DNA of 64,000 nucleotides from NCBI GenBank assembly GCA_900239685.1, contig OENT01000082.1, positions 124,001 to 188,000 on the forward strand. Direction: 5' to 3'. Below are positions 51,512 through 63,249 of this stretch, in pieces. The notes under the pieces were generated by a model. That model searched no databases, was not told where the DNA came from, and saw only the letters and a list, made by a program, of their open reading frames with translations. How positions within the stretch are numbered: position 1 is the stretch's first letter; every line of letters starts with the position of its first letter. The position numbers were made by a program, and so were the translations under genes. Source of the DNA: Rotaria macrura. Lineage: Eukaryota; Rotifera; Eurotatoria; Philodinida; Philodinidae.

Positions 51512-54500
51512 ATGAACATTGCTGAAGAATATTTTTGGATAGCTACCATAGCATTTCAAATGAATCGTCTTGATGAATCATATCAATTTATTTGTGAAGC
51601 TATTGAACAACTTAATCAACCTTATTTGACACTGGAACAATTGGAACTTGTTTGGTCCATTATTCCAAGTATGTATCTACGAAGAAATAATCGTAGATGT
51701 TTTCATTATTCAATGTAGAATATCTCGATGATTTAGCTCTTTTCAGATAAAAACCAACCATGTAGTTCCGACGACCTATAAATAAGAAAGAAACGATTGA
51801 CTTCAATGAAGAAATTGTTAGTCTATTTATGTTACGTTTGTTTCTTGCGAATACTATAGCTTCAGTTTCGAATACAAAATTCACGTTGTTTTCTATTTAA
51901 ATATTAACAATAACGTTAATCTAATTATATTTCTTTCAAAACTTATTCAGTCTAAAATCATATTGTAAATGTTATTTGCGCTTACAACGGTTTATTGTTG
52001 TCGCTTTTGAAAGCATACAGAAACGATTCAACGAGATTTCATTGAAACATACAATGCGATAGATCCCGATGCAGAAAAGAAATTAAAATCATAGACTTTG
52101 AACTGTGTGATCCTTTGTTAGGACAAATATAAAAGTTGTCATAGTTAGACACTCGTCCTTTTATCGTTATGTATATTTAATTTTCTCGAACGAAATATTT
52201 TTAATGACAATAAAAATCATAGTAGAGCGCTTGTTGTATTTCGATGATGCTAATATACCAAAGGATATTCATCTACGTATACAGACGATTTTTTCTCACG
52301 TCATATTTAATTTTAATGACAAAAGACAATGCTAGTCATTTTCGTCGCATAAATTTGATTTGGACTTGAATTTTTCTAATATTTAAAGATAAGTTTTGGA
52401 TCGCGAAAAGATATTTTATAAAAAAATATTACTTCACATAAAACAGTATTCTAGATAAAAAAAAAGAACTTAAAATGATGGCAGCTCGGTATTAAAGTAT
52501 CCTATTTATCTGAAGAACTATATTTCTATTCCTTTGCTTTGTTAAATGCCATACATCTTCATACGGAAGAGAGAGGAAGAGTCTGACGTCTTCATGTGTT
52601 TGGTAGTGTCTCTAAAGAAAATTCAGATATTCTCAGAAAATTTTCTTCGGTATCTTACATTTCAGTCATTCGTGGACATTTAGTACCACTAGTATTACAT
52701 TGAGATAAAATCATACCATTGTCACATGTTGTAAATAGAACAATATCATTACATATGAATCGGAAATAAATCTTGTGTTAAGACCTATCTTATCATTCAA
52801 TGTATTTATCTGTGTACAAATCAAATAAAGATGATATCATAGGGTAAAACACTTGTATCGGATTTCTCATAGGAAAACTATTGACTGGATGTTCTCATGT
52901 TCTATCGAAGTGTATGTACTCTGTAATTTGTGATTGTGAATGAAAGGTTTCTCAACTTTATTCGTCTGAATTTTTTTAGAAAATCTTATAAAAAAAGGAT
53001 AGTTAATGGCATTAAAATAGAACATCTAATAATGAAACAAAATCTTTCTTTTATATGTATTAGAATTACAAACCGTATACATGGATTTTCTTAATTGCAT
53101 CCATAAATGCAAAGAATAATCAAGAAATGTTTTCATAGTTGAATAAGTGATTTTCGAACAACACTTCACATTGAATAGAAAATTTGAGCAACATCAGTTT
53201 AGAAATTCTAAATTATTCTTCAAGTTTTTACCGTAGAATAATGAGAAAGAAAATTAATTGATCATTGTTTTCGTAGGACATTTCATTGTCAACACACAGA
53301 GGATTAAAGAAAAAAAATTGTAAATCATAGTTTTTTAAGCATTTATATTTACATTAAAAGTATTGTTAGAATATTTAGTATCTCTCAATATGCTACTCCT
53401 ATAAAATCTCAACAACGTTCGTTCATAATCATTCAATCAACTACTTCAAGTTAATTTGAGTAGTGAATAGGACGCTTTTGGATATTACTCTATCAGTTGC
53501 ATATTCGAATTGACTAAGTAAGCTATGGGAAAGTGAACTAAATGTTTTCTTCGTTTCTGAACTTTTTTTTTATCACACATTAGAGATTTTCATCGTACAC
53601 TTTTTGGACAGAAAATTTCTTGCTCTATACAAATTTTTGTAGTTCATTTTTTCAAATAGATATTGTTCGAAAGAATAATACGTCAAAGATGAGAACCTAA
53701 TAAATCATCTAATCAAATGATTTTCTAAAAGAGAAAACATTTTATGATCAATAGTCAGAGAGATACTTGAGGGCCCTCTCCTCCATCAAAAAAAGTCAAT
53801 TTTCGAGAAAATTCGGAAATTGAGATAAATGCACCAGAAGGAATCCCGTTCTTCGCTCTTTCAGAATTAATATAGGCTTTTACCCCAAACCTCTATTTTG
53901 CCGGAAACTTTCAGGATTTCTGGAAGCCCTCTTCAAAAAAAACTGAATTTTCGGCAAAAATTCTTAAATATCGAAAAACTCTTTTTCGTTTTTTCTCAGT
54001 TTGCACTTTCAAAAAATTGCATCCCGAATTTCTCAGTCCAGCTCCATAGGATGTATTAAAATATTGTTTTGTTTGAACGAGCATGTCAAGATGCACGGCA
54101 CTACAGAGCCCTTTCTTTTCAAAAACCGTTCTTTATGACTATATAACAAGGGATCTAAATTCAACCCCTCCCCCCTTTTTTTCGGATTTTTTGAAGTCAT
54201 TGAACTCATGGCTCCTGTTTTCCGCTGAAAAGTAAGAATTAAAAAAAAGACTCTGTACTGCTCTTTATGTTCATATGTTCTTTCTAACAAAAAGAAGTTA
54301 AAGATATATCATGAACCTGGACTGAGAAATTCGGGTTGCCAAATTTTCTATTTTTAACCCTTGTTAGGTCCATATCTCAGCCAAACATCATGATAGAGGG
54401 TTGAAAATTTAACTTTCATACCAAATTTAACATATGTTATAAGTTTTATGCAACTCGAACGTTCCTAGGCTAAGATCAATTTTTGAAGGTGGCGGGCGGC

Positions 54501-55045
54501 AGGCTTGAGATGCGCATTTTATAAAACTATTTTGCAAGACATCGCTTGCTTTCTAGCACAAAATGTTCTTGCAATTGTGTATTGTGTTCGAAGTGTCAGT
54601 ACAAGTTCACTTGACAGCCCCATGCACACCATTAACGTTTATTCTTTTAAATTAGTGACTAATAAAAATTGATTAAGAATAATATCTTTGTTTAGAAATG
54701 ATCGAAAGCCATAGAAATTCAATCGACCGTGTTGTTCATTATCATCGAAGTATGCCAATGGAGACCGATGAAATATTCGATCGTTTAACTCAATCTTATG
54801 TAAAACAACTTGAACAAGATCAAGCTAAAATTTATACAAAGCTTATCGATTATTTTGATCAATATCTAATTCAAGAAAAGAATGATATTGACCATATACA
54901 TCTTAGACGTCTTCAATCTGATCTCTATCTTCAATTGTCATATATTTCACGTCCATATCAATCTCAACTATTTTACAATAAGCACCTGAAACTATTAAAC
55001 GATAATGAACAAATAATAAACTTGTACAAAAATGATTTAACATAA
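51512..55045 (+). CDS. half-length 14-3-3-like protein
   Basis: Exons 51512-51668 and 54696-55045 join in phase 1 to 168 residues across a 3.0-kb intron. The sequence follows the first half (helices A-E) of 14-3-3 proteins: IATIAFQMNRLDE matches the AKLAEQAERYDD helix, and the spliced SIIPKMIESHRNSIDR matches the SVAYKNVIGARRxSWR block, keeping the Lys49 and Arg56 equivalents. Later QSDLYLQLS aligns with GDYYRYLAE, where the phosphate-binding Arg127 and Tyr128 are replaced by Leu and Gln. The frame stops 20-30 residues later, so helices F-I are missing (full 14-3-3 is about 245 residues). The dimer-forming N-terminal half is thus kept while phosphopeptide binding is probably lost. It may be a diverged paralogue or a decaying gene. 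The codons run open and the splice sites are intact, which favours a working gene. Confidence 0.65.
53773..53963. repeat. diverged direct repeat, about 152-bp period
   Basis: GCCCTCTCC followed by a run of A and CAATTTTCGAGAAAATTC (53773-53816) recurs as GCCCTCTTC, a run of A and GAATTTTCGGCAAAAATTC (53925-53963). The similarity is partial and judged by eye. Confidence 0.55.
54019..54339. repeat. 23-bp inverted repeat bounding 321 bp
   Basis: GCATCCCGAATTTCTCAG plus TCCAG at 54019-54041 pairs with its reverse complement at 54317-54339, 22 of 23 bases matching. The interior is non-coding. It could be the remains of a small DNA transposon inside the intron. Confidence 0.65.
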
Positions 55046-55053
55046 AAACTAAA

Positions 55054-58000
55054 TTATTTGTTTTTTTCCATTTCATTTATATTTTCAATTAAATTTGAAC
55101 GACCTGATGATATATGATCCGTTATGATTTTTCCGTAAAGATTTCTTTGTAATAATTGATAGGCAAGTGATAAAAGACTCGTAACACGTGAATGAAGTTT
55201 AGGTGACCCATACAAAAATAGATTTAATCCAAATTCTAAACCTTCACCATAATCACATTCATCGTTGGCAAAGTGTATACAAGTAATAACATGTTGTAAT
55301 TCATCTTCGGCTGCTTGAGATATCGCTTCTGACGAACTGTTACAAAATTTATCACATTCCTTCTTGAATTGATCTAAAGTAATGAGAAAAAACACCATAT
55401 TGTTGACTGTTATCGAAACTATTTTAATCCTTATTAAAAAAGAGTTTGAAGAAATTTCTAATGTACATGATTTGATAGTGCCTATATTGATTTATATTAT
55501 TTATTATGATTTATAGTCGTATTGTAGCATCTGATCTTGTTTTTAATACAACTTCTTTCCGTAATTTTGTCTTTTAAGGTTATGCCCGATCATCTATACA
55601 TATAGAAAAGTGATATTGGTAAAACAAAAGATAAAATATAGAAACAAATCAATCCAACCCTTATCTGCTAGTAATGTTTGAAACAATTATCGGTTTCTGT
55701 TAGATTTACTAATTGAAAGGTTTTTTCAAAGAGTTCATACACTTGTTCGAAATACAATGCAACATTATAATAAGTCTCGATTTCAGGTTTGATTAAGAAG
55801 AGTACGAAAAACTTGCATGCTGACAAAGCCTGTCCATTTGTTCAACAAAAAAGTCTTATGAAAATCTTTTTTCTCTATCTAATTTTTATTCTTCTATAAG
55901 AACCCTTCGTCCTATATCATACGACTTATGACTAGATATTAAAGATGATGAGGAAACATGTTGAAGACTAAACGTGATCTAGAAATAGTATAGCGTGACT
56001 TTGGAGTTCATGAAACTAAGCAAATAGTGACGTTACGAGTTGTACTTAGGTCAATTCGGTTTATGTTGATTTTTTTATATTTTCATCTTATATTTTACTC
56101 ATAGACGCATCTGAGATGCGGCATATCACAACCGCTATGATATCATGAATTCTTCATAAATAGTAACAAGATAGCATAATACTAGCCAAAAAGTCAAACA
56201 TTCATAGCTACTTGACTAATCCAGAAAACTACACTCGTTGGAGTTTTAACTTTTTCTTTTTTTATAAAACATCGGACTAAACAATAGACTTGTCTATGAG
56301 CAATGCCTTGGATTAAAATTTTTCATCAGAAGCGAATGCAAAATCAGCAAACTAAGCTTGTCGAAACAATCAAAATACTGGCTTGTTACTGAATAGGTTC
56401 CACGTTCTCATGCGATGTACAACATATACGTATGTAGTTTTACTGAACATTTCACCTAGTGAAAATGTTCGATCGAACAGTAACCAATTTTTGCATATGT
56501 TTTTACAGGAAAAAAAATTCTCGAGATATCTTAGTCGTATAACTCTAATTTGGATTAGTAATACCAACAAGCATGTACGATTAGGAATAGTTCTGATCAT
56601 ATGCGACAAAGAGAAACATTTTTATTAGAATTCTTCACAAGAAATGACAATACCTAAAGTTGCTATTTTCTAGTATGTTAAAATTTAGTTTCACGAATTA
56701 CTCGTTTAAGAATTTTACATTTACTAACCTTTAGTGAATGGAACAGGACGATAACCAATTTCATTTTCGAATGGAACTACCATTCCTAAAGAATTCAATA
56801 ATGTACAATTAACTTTCTTCTTTCGAGCATTTATCTTTGATGTTGTTTCATCGAGAGAATATTTATGGTTTTTTGCACAAGTTTCAAGATCACTAAGGAA
56901 ATTTTTTAAATCAGTTTTCGGATTCGATTTGAGATAATGACGTGCATATAAACTAGAAAAAGATAAACGAAAATAACATTCTTTATATCGATCTTACTTA
57001 CTAGACTGCAGCAAATATATTGTCTCCACAAATCTTAAAACGATTGTTGTCATTTGCATTATTTGAAGCGAGAAACGATGGTAATTCATCAGGTGAATCT
57101 CTAAATAAAACCTATACTCAATATTTATGATTAACACTATGTGAAATATCAATGATAATTTCCAATCATTTATTCGAAAATTCAATGTGTATATATGCTT
57201 TGTTGAATCAAGTGTCAAAAAATGTTAACTAACCTATAATAACCAATATGATATTGACTTGACTTATCGAGTGTTCGAATAACAGTCATAAATTCAGGTG
57301 TATCATAATAATATCGATAGTGTAGATGAACATTAGGTAATGTCTTGCATGATTTTAGGACGCCAGCAAGTATTTCAAATGGACCAACTAGTTCCAAATT
57401 GAGTAACGATCTCAATGGATCTACAAATTTGAAAGAATTTTTACTCTTAGATTAAACAAAACAGAACTAGTTTAATTTGAATAAAAAAATAGAGACCGAT
57501 GAAAATAACTTTTCGTAGCTGTAGGAAACACGTAATTTGATCATGAAGTTGACTGTACTTTGCACTGTCTTAAATACTTGTTTCCACTAAATCAGTGAAA
57601 AACTTCTTCACATCAGCTGTTTTGACATCTCTTTCGATAAAATAAAACATGATTCTAATTGTTTTTCCTATTGTAAGAACAAAGATTGTCCTCCAATAAT
57701 TATTCTATTGTTTCATTGATTTTGAGCCAATCTTTGAAATTCTACTTCAGTAGATAAAAGATCTCATTCAAACAAACTATTCATCGTCAAACAGTTTCTA
57801 CATGAACGGAAATATTGACCAGCTCTGTCTATAGGATTTATACTATGAATGACTCTATTGATTTGATTGAGTCCTTTGATTCCAGTTAGGTCTTGAGCAG
57901 ATCAAGTTGTGTTACATACGAAAAATTGAATAGAGCGAACAAATATACTTTTGAAATGATAGACTGATATTTGTATATATGAAGTATGATTATTACATAC

Positions 58001-59245
58001 TGAGTACATAAGCAGTTGGATTACTAATGCAATTTTATTAGATTATATTTTCATAGTAGAAAGCTCAAATTTCAATATGAAACTGATCACGAATAGACAA
58101 TTTAGCTAGATGAGATTCCATAAAACAAATTCTAGTAATCTTGCATGAAATTTCTTCAAAATCTAGCAGTTTCAACAGACTAGCCAATTGTGTGAATGGT
58201 TTTGCATCTTTTCAAGTGAACTTTCAAAATCTGTGAAATCGAGTTGAGTTCTTTACATTTGAAAAATGTCAGATTAGGATGCAGAAAAACGTGTTTCCCA
58301 AAACTAGGTTGTCACATAGATAAGAATTGTAGTTGTATGTTAGTCATGTATCAACAAGACGCTATTTTATTTTCAATTTTTATCAAAACACCATCAAGTG
58401 TTCATGAAAGAAAAATTCGTTAGAATCGGCAAGAATTATACGAGAGATTTTATTCTTAATTTAGTATTAACTAAAATATCATTCACAGACATGGAATCGA
58501 ATCTGTTCGAACCTTCTGGTTCCTGAGCGCAAGATAGTATTTTCTAACATCATTTCGATTTATTAGTCAATATGACGATTATTCCATCATAGTTCAATTA
58601 ATTGTCTATCGTGGGCAACCTGCTGTATATCTATATAGTTCCTAATCTAAAAACTTAAGTGAAATCATAGGAATTCTATTCTTAAGATTCTATCGCATGC
58701 TATGTATGCCTTTGAAATAGAAAATTGAAGTCTTTGACATTATTTGAACGATTAAAATAATACTCTATTTCTTTCTTACCTTGTGCATTATTCTTATTCA
58801 GATTAGAACAGAATTGCCAAAAGTCGTAAAGATCTGATGGAAAATCCATTTGATACAACTGTGAAAGTAATTTTTTATCATCCAGCTCCATCAATTCCAT
58901 TAAACTTATTGTAGAATTACTAGCTGCCATAGTTTCTTTCACCGGCGATGACTTAGTAGGCTTTGTACTCGTTGATGGTAATGAAGAAATAAGAGTAGAT
59001 TCAATAGATTTGGACGTGAAATCTTCATTCTCCGTTATTTGTTCGTGTTCTTCGTCGTCTTTTTCCGGGGCTAGATGATCATATGCTCGTAAATGATCAG
59101 GATGTTTTCGATAGCATTTGGCACCGTATTTACATAAAGGGCGTGTTGAAGTACTAGTTGGTAATTTTGTTTGAATAAGTTTAATTTTTTTTGAATTCTT
59201 AACTGGTGATGTATCTGTCTCCGATAAACGTTTACGTTCCGCCAT
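55054..59245 (-). CDS. HPF1: HPF1, histone PARylation factor, with N-terminal PBZ finger
   Basis: Exons 59245-58780, 57420-57234, 57100-57002, 56952-56729 and 55373-55054 join in frame to 431 residues (human HPF1 is 346). Residues 38-57 form a PAR-binding zinc finger, C38-x5-C44-x6-H51-x5-H57 (CKYGAKCYRKHPDHLRAYDH), after a basic Lys-rich stretch. The HPF1 fold follows: DFPSDLYDFWQFC, LVGPFEILAG, YRYYYDTPEF, QYHIGYYRDSPDELP, GDNIFAAV and FANDECDYG. In the last, D363-E364 match human Asp283-Glu284, the Glu that joins the PARP1/2 active site and switches ADP-ribosylation to serine. The protein acts in the nucleus at DNA breaks. Intron 3 uses the acceptor TTTTATTTAG ending at 57101; a nearer AG at 57112 would break the frame. 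Human HPF1 lacks a functional PBZ, while several invertebrate forms have one. The gene is head to head with the APLF-like gene. Confidence 0.95.
55374..56728 (-). other. 1.36-kb intron 4 of HPF1
   Basis: Donor at 56728 (G|GTTAGT), acceptor ATTACTTTAG ending at 55374, phase 1. Chance open stretches on both strands at 56370-56628, no gene seen. Confidence 0.7.
57421..58779 (-). other. 1.36-kb intron 1 of HPF1
   Basis: Donor at 58779 (CAAG|GTAAGA), acceptor AAATTTGTAG ending at 57421, phase 1. It separates the PBZ-bearing N-terminus plus the first HPF1 helix from the rest. No coding content recognised. Confidence 0.7.
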
Positions 59246-59584
59246 GATAAAAATGAAATTTCGAATTCTTTTCGACGCTTTGCTTCTCTATGTATATTGC
59301 GTATATCGATTGAATACTAATAGATGACAGTTGTAATCAGTCAAAAACATTCGTTTTTATTAAAAATAAGTTGTAATTTCATTGGCGTGGTGAAATTTCA
59401 ACATTTCAGCGACATCTTAATTGTTGCATAGCTATATTGTATGAAAAGAATTTTAGTCTACCCACAGTCTACGAATGAATACATTTCAAATCTTGCACAC
59501 TCGTTTTGCAATGACACATTCCAAAAATAAAAAAATAAAACGCTGAACACGATTCGAATTCTTTTTTTTTAGACAATAAGAAAC
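59246..59584. promoter_or_regulatory. bidirectional promoter region between HPF1 and APLF-like
   Basis: 339 bp separate the two divergent start codons. Both 5' UTRs and both promoters must lie here unless a distant leader is added by splicing. The sequence is AT-rich with no TATA box that could be assigned with confidence. Thirteen bases before the APLF-like ATG stands a strong splice acceptor (a T run then AG at 59571-59572), which suggests that transcript has its leader added by cis or trans splicing. Confidence 0.6.
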
Positions 59585-61764
59585 ATGTCTTTAATGGAAT
59601 TAGTACCATTAGATAAAGGTAATCGACTTATTCTTGATGATACAACTGTGACAACAATTGGTCGCACACCAAATATTGGTTGTTTGGATAAAAAAATTTC
59701 TCGTAATCATGCTGAATTATATGTTAAATCTGATGGAACTCTATGGATAAAACCTATTCATCATAATCCAACATTTTATAGAACAAAAGCAAATCAATTA
59801 ATAACATTGACTAAAGATCAAGAATTTCAATTGAACGATAACGATGAAATCGGTTTGTTACCCAATGAATACTTTTATCGCATATCAATTAAATCAAAAG
59901 ATCAACCAGATGAACCCATTCGTTCAATGACATTATCGAAATCACCTATTCCAGAAGAACACGAAACTTCATCTTTTCAAGAAAAAGAGCATTCGCCTAT
60001 CCAAAATCATGATGAAGAAAAATCACCTAACACTACTATTTCAAATTTAGAAGCGGAAGGCGGTATTATCTTACATACAAGTCGTTCACTGCCAACATGG
60101 ATGTCCAATAGTTCGGTAGCCGAACCAAAAACTCCTAAAGGACGAGGTAAAGGCAAAGCAACTACTACGCCTACTAAAGCTACTCCATCACCATCGAAAT
60201 ATAGAACATGTAAGTAATTTAGTATTTTTTACATTCAAATTACTGGAAGTTCAACTTTTGAGTAAAAATTTTGTTTAATTGAGAAGACCGATCTCGGGAC
60301 GGCATCCTTAACAAATCTATTAGAAAGAGTTCTGTCATCATGCACTTTCACTAGAGTTGTTTAACTTGCCTCGAATTCTATAGGTTTTAATTCGAACTTC
60401 TAATGTCGACTACTCGAATCACTGTTAAAAGAGATAGGTTCAAATTTGACTAGAATAATTATCGTCTATTGAAAAACTCGATGTAATTCAGTCTTTTTGT
60501 ATTTATCGTAAATACACGTATGATGTCCTTTTCTTACTAAAATTCAGTTTGGTTAGTAAACTATTGTGAATCTAAACACATATTTCTGTTTCTTTCCTAC
60601 ACTGATTGTTTCAGTAATCATACAATGTCTCTTGATACAATTCATGTCTTTTTTCTTCTTAAAAATATTGAAAATGATATTGACAACTAACGAATTCGAC
60701 GACATACGGAAATCTGATGGTGTTGATGTCTTTTGGTTTCTTTGAACCATTTCTAAATATGATTGATATCAACATAAATAGCATGCCATATCAGTATATC
60801 AAAAAAATATATCTCACTCAAATTTAACAATAACACTAATTTATTAATAGCATGAATGTTTATTCTATTGATCATTGTTAGATATCGGAAGAAAAAAAGC
60901 TGAAGGTATTGTTTACGACGATGACGAAGAATCGAACGAAGCATCACCTACAAACGCGATTACTGCAACAGGTTGAATAAAGTATCTTCGTAGAAGACAA
61001 GATTCTGTTAATGATATTCATTATGAATTATAGATAAAGTCAATACGATGTCTTTGTCAAGCAATGGTTCAGTTAAACGACAACGGTGTCCATACGGAAA
61101 ATTCTGCTATCGAAAGAATCCAATTCATCGTCAAGAAGCTATTCATCCTGGTGATCCAGATTGGAATGATAAAGAAAACGATACAAATGATAATAAGCCT
61201 GAATGTCCCTATGGTACTGATTGTTATAGAAAAAATCCAGATCATTTAAATGAATACAGTCACAATCAAAAATCATCAGTAACGAATAAAACAAATCGGC
61301 GAACATCCAAGCGTAAAGGTTAAACAGAACGGTGTTGACTGACATTTAAACAAATACATATGTTTCTTTGTAGGAAGTGATGCAGAGGAAGAAGATGATG
61401 ATGATGGACTACCAAACGAGTACGATTATAATGATAGTTTTATTGATGACGTTGATCTTGATGATAGTACACGTATCGATCGAACAGGTATATCAGTATG
61501 TTACTGATTTTCGTTTTAGTTTTTTCATCAAATTTAATACATACTTCAGATAGCTCTCCACTAGATCCTGATAATGATTGGAAGCCACGTAAGAAAGTTC
61601 GACAATCAGAAAATGATGATAATGATGAAAATGATTCTGCAGAAGAAAGCGAATTGAATTTACTAAAAGAAGAAGCAGCAGAATTTATTCAAGGCTCGTC
61701 AATTCATGATCAACGTCCTGCCAAGAAGAAAGCACGTCTGTCATTACCTGATGGCGATGATTAA
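59585..61764 (+). CDS. APLF: APLF-like DNA-break repair factor (FHA, two PBZ fingers, acidic tail)
   Basis: Exons 59585-60209, 60882-60971, 61034-61318, 61374-61487 and 61550-61764 join in frame to 442 residues (human APLF is 511). Residues 1 to about 103 are an FHA domain with the phosphothreonine-binding signature: G26-R27 and S39-R40-N41-H42; the Arg sits at the same number as in human APLF. A Ser/Pro-rich linker follows. Two PAR-binding zinc fingers are C257/C263/H270/H276 (CPYGKFCYRKNPIH) and C296/C302/H309/H315 (CPYGTDCYRKNPDH). An Asp/Glu-rich tail includes NDSFIDDVDLDDS, like the histone-binding acidic region of APLF. APLF binds XRCC1/XRCC4 by FHA and PAR by its fingers, brings end-joining factors to breaks and acts as a histone chaperone; these roles are inferred. 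Exon 2 ends in a weak donor (GTTGAA). Confidence 0.93.
60210..60881 (+). other. 672-bp intron 1 of the APLF-like gene
   Basis: Donor ACAT|GTAAGT at 60210 and acceptor ATCATTGTTAG ending at 60881, phase 1. No coding content recognised. Confidence 0.75.
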
Positions 61765-63249
61765 TTTTTCAAATTTATTTTGTTGTCTTTTTTCGGTTAT
61801 TGTCATTTTTTTATTAATGATGTACCTTTGCATCACGATTTCATGGTACATCTGCAACAATCAGATATCTAAATTAACTCTCTTTTTTGATTATTCTGTA
61901 AATATTTTTATGCATCGGTGAAAACTTGCGTATTAGAATATTTGAAATAAAAATAGAATACTTTCATAAAATGGTAGGATACAATAGAAATTTTCTACAA
62001 TCATAATTTTTGTTATCCTGTCGTTTCAAAGACATTGTAATTGTTAATTTATGTTTATAAGACGTTGTCTTACGATCTTTTATTTTATCGTATCACTTGC
62101 AATTGTGTAAGAATCGAGTATTCGATTGTTTACTGTACAGTCTTAAAATTGTGTCTATTTAATGAATGGTAAGAAAACAATACTTAAAACAATTTTATTT
62201 GTATAGTCTGCTGCTGATATTGATGCACCTTAGTCAGTATAAGAAGCCATTCTTCATAGATAAGTGTCATGTGATAACTGACTGTTTAATTTCGTTGTAA
62301 GTTAAGAATAGATCACATTTACGGAAAAATTATCCACCGAATCAATACAGACATTTGTTTGCTTTTTAACGAAAATAGTGATTGTAAGTGTATTTTGAGA
62401 CGAATAAAATAGTAATCAGTAAATCTATGAAAAAAGTACATTTTCAATTTATTTTCAGAGGTAATTTGATGATGAAAATCAGAACAATTGCTTTGTGAAA
62501 TGCAAAAACATATTTTCATCAATAAATAGCAATTGTTTTTTCTTTTCATTTACGTTATGTTGTTGGCTTGAACGAGACATGTGAAGAAAGGGAAATAATA
62601 GTCATGTATGTATGTGTGCACAGTAAAATCTTTTATGGATGGTGACTACTACAATTACATTTTTGTTTTGAATAAAAAATAAAAAACATGAGGTCGGCTT
62701 TAAATTTTTATTTACGTCGTTCTGAATTTTGCTGAATATTAATTTTTTGCTAATACATTTCATATCGATTCAGAATTTTTTCGAAATTCATATAAATGAT
62801 TCACAATTATAGCTGATCATTACTTTTAGATAGTGTTTATTGAGTTTCAATCGAAATAGTCTTATACGTTGAAGCACACTTTTTACCGAACTTTAAATTT
62901 ATAAGAATCACATAACGATCTTCACTGGTATTATTACTTAGGAAGTAGATATTCAACATTGAGCTGCGTTCTAATGATTGTTGAGAGAGATTTTTAACTC
63001 TTATTTTCTCCCAATTGCATGTAGAAAACGATAAAATCCAGTAAGACGTAGTAGCACATTTGTTGCTGCTCTGCCCACTTCGTTACTTTTCTCGTTGAGA
63101 TTTCAAGTTGAATTTTCATATTTTTTTTTTGCGAATTTGTTTTTTCTATGATTTCTTGTTTTAGTTTGTATACACACCCTTTCTTTATAAAACAACGAAG
63201 TAGAAGTTTCATAATCTGAATAAGAGACTAGAAATTTTATGAATAAAAA
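61765..63249. other. 1.5-kb non-coding interval
   Basis: Begins with the 3' UTR of the APLF-like gene; an AATAAA lies near 61947. The remainder is AT-rich with no gene seen on either strand. Confidence 0.5.

Larger units (their letters stand above)
51669..54695 (+). other. 3.0-kb intron of the 14-3-3-like gene
   Basis: Donor CCAA|GTATGT at 51669 and acceptor TTTGTTTAG ending at 54695. Its last third (about 53770-54530) differs in texture from the rest, with C-runs and repeated TTTTCGG words. No extra exon that fits the 14-3-3 family was found inside. Confidence 0.65.

Noticed and set aside
57101..57111. Alternative HPF1 exon 3 acceptor (TATAG ending at 57112)
   Set aside because: It shifts the frame, whereas the acceptor ending at 57101 gives the expected HPF1 segment RDSPDELP.
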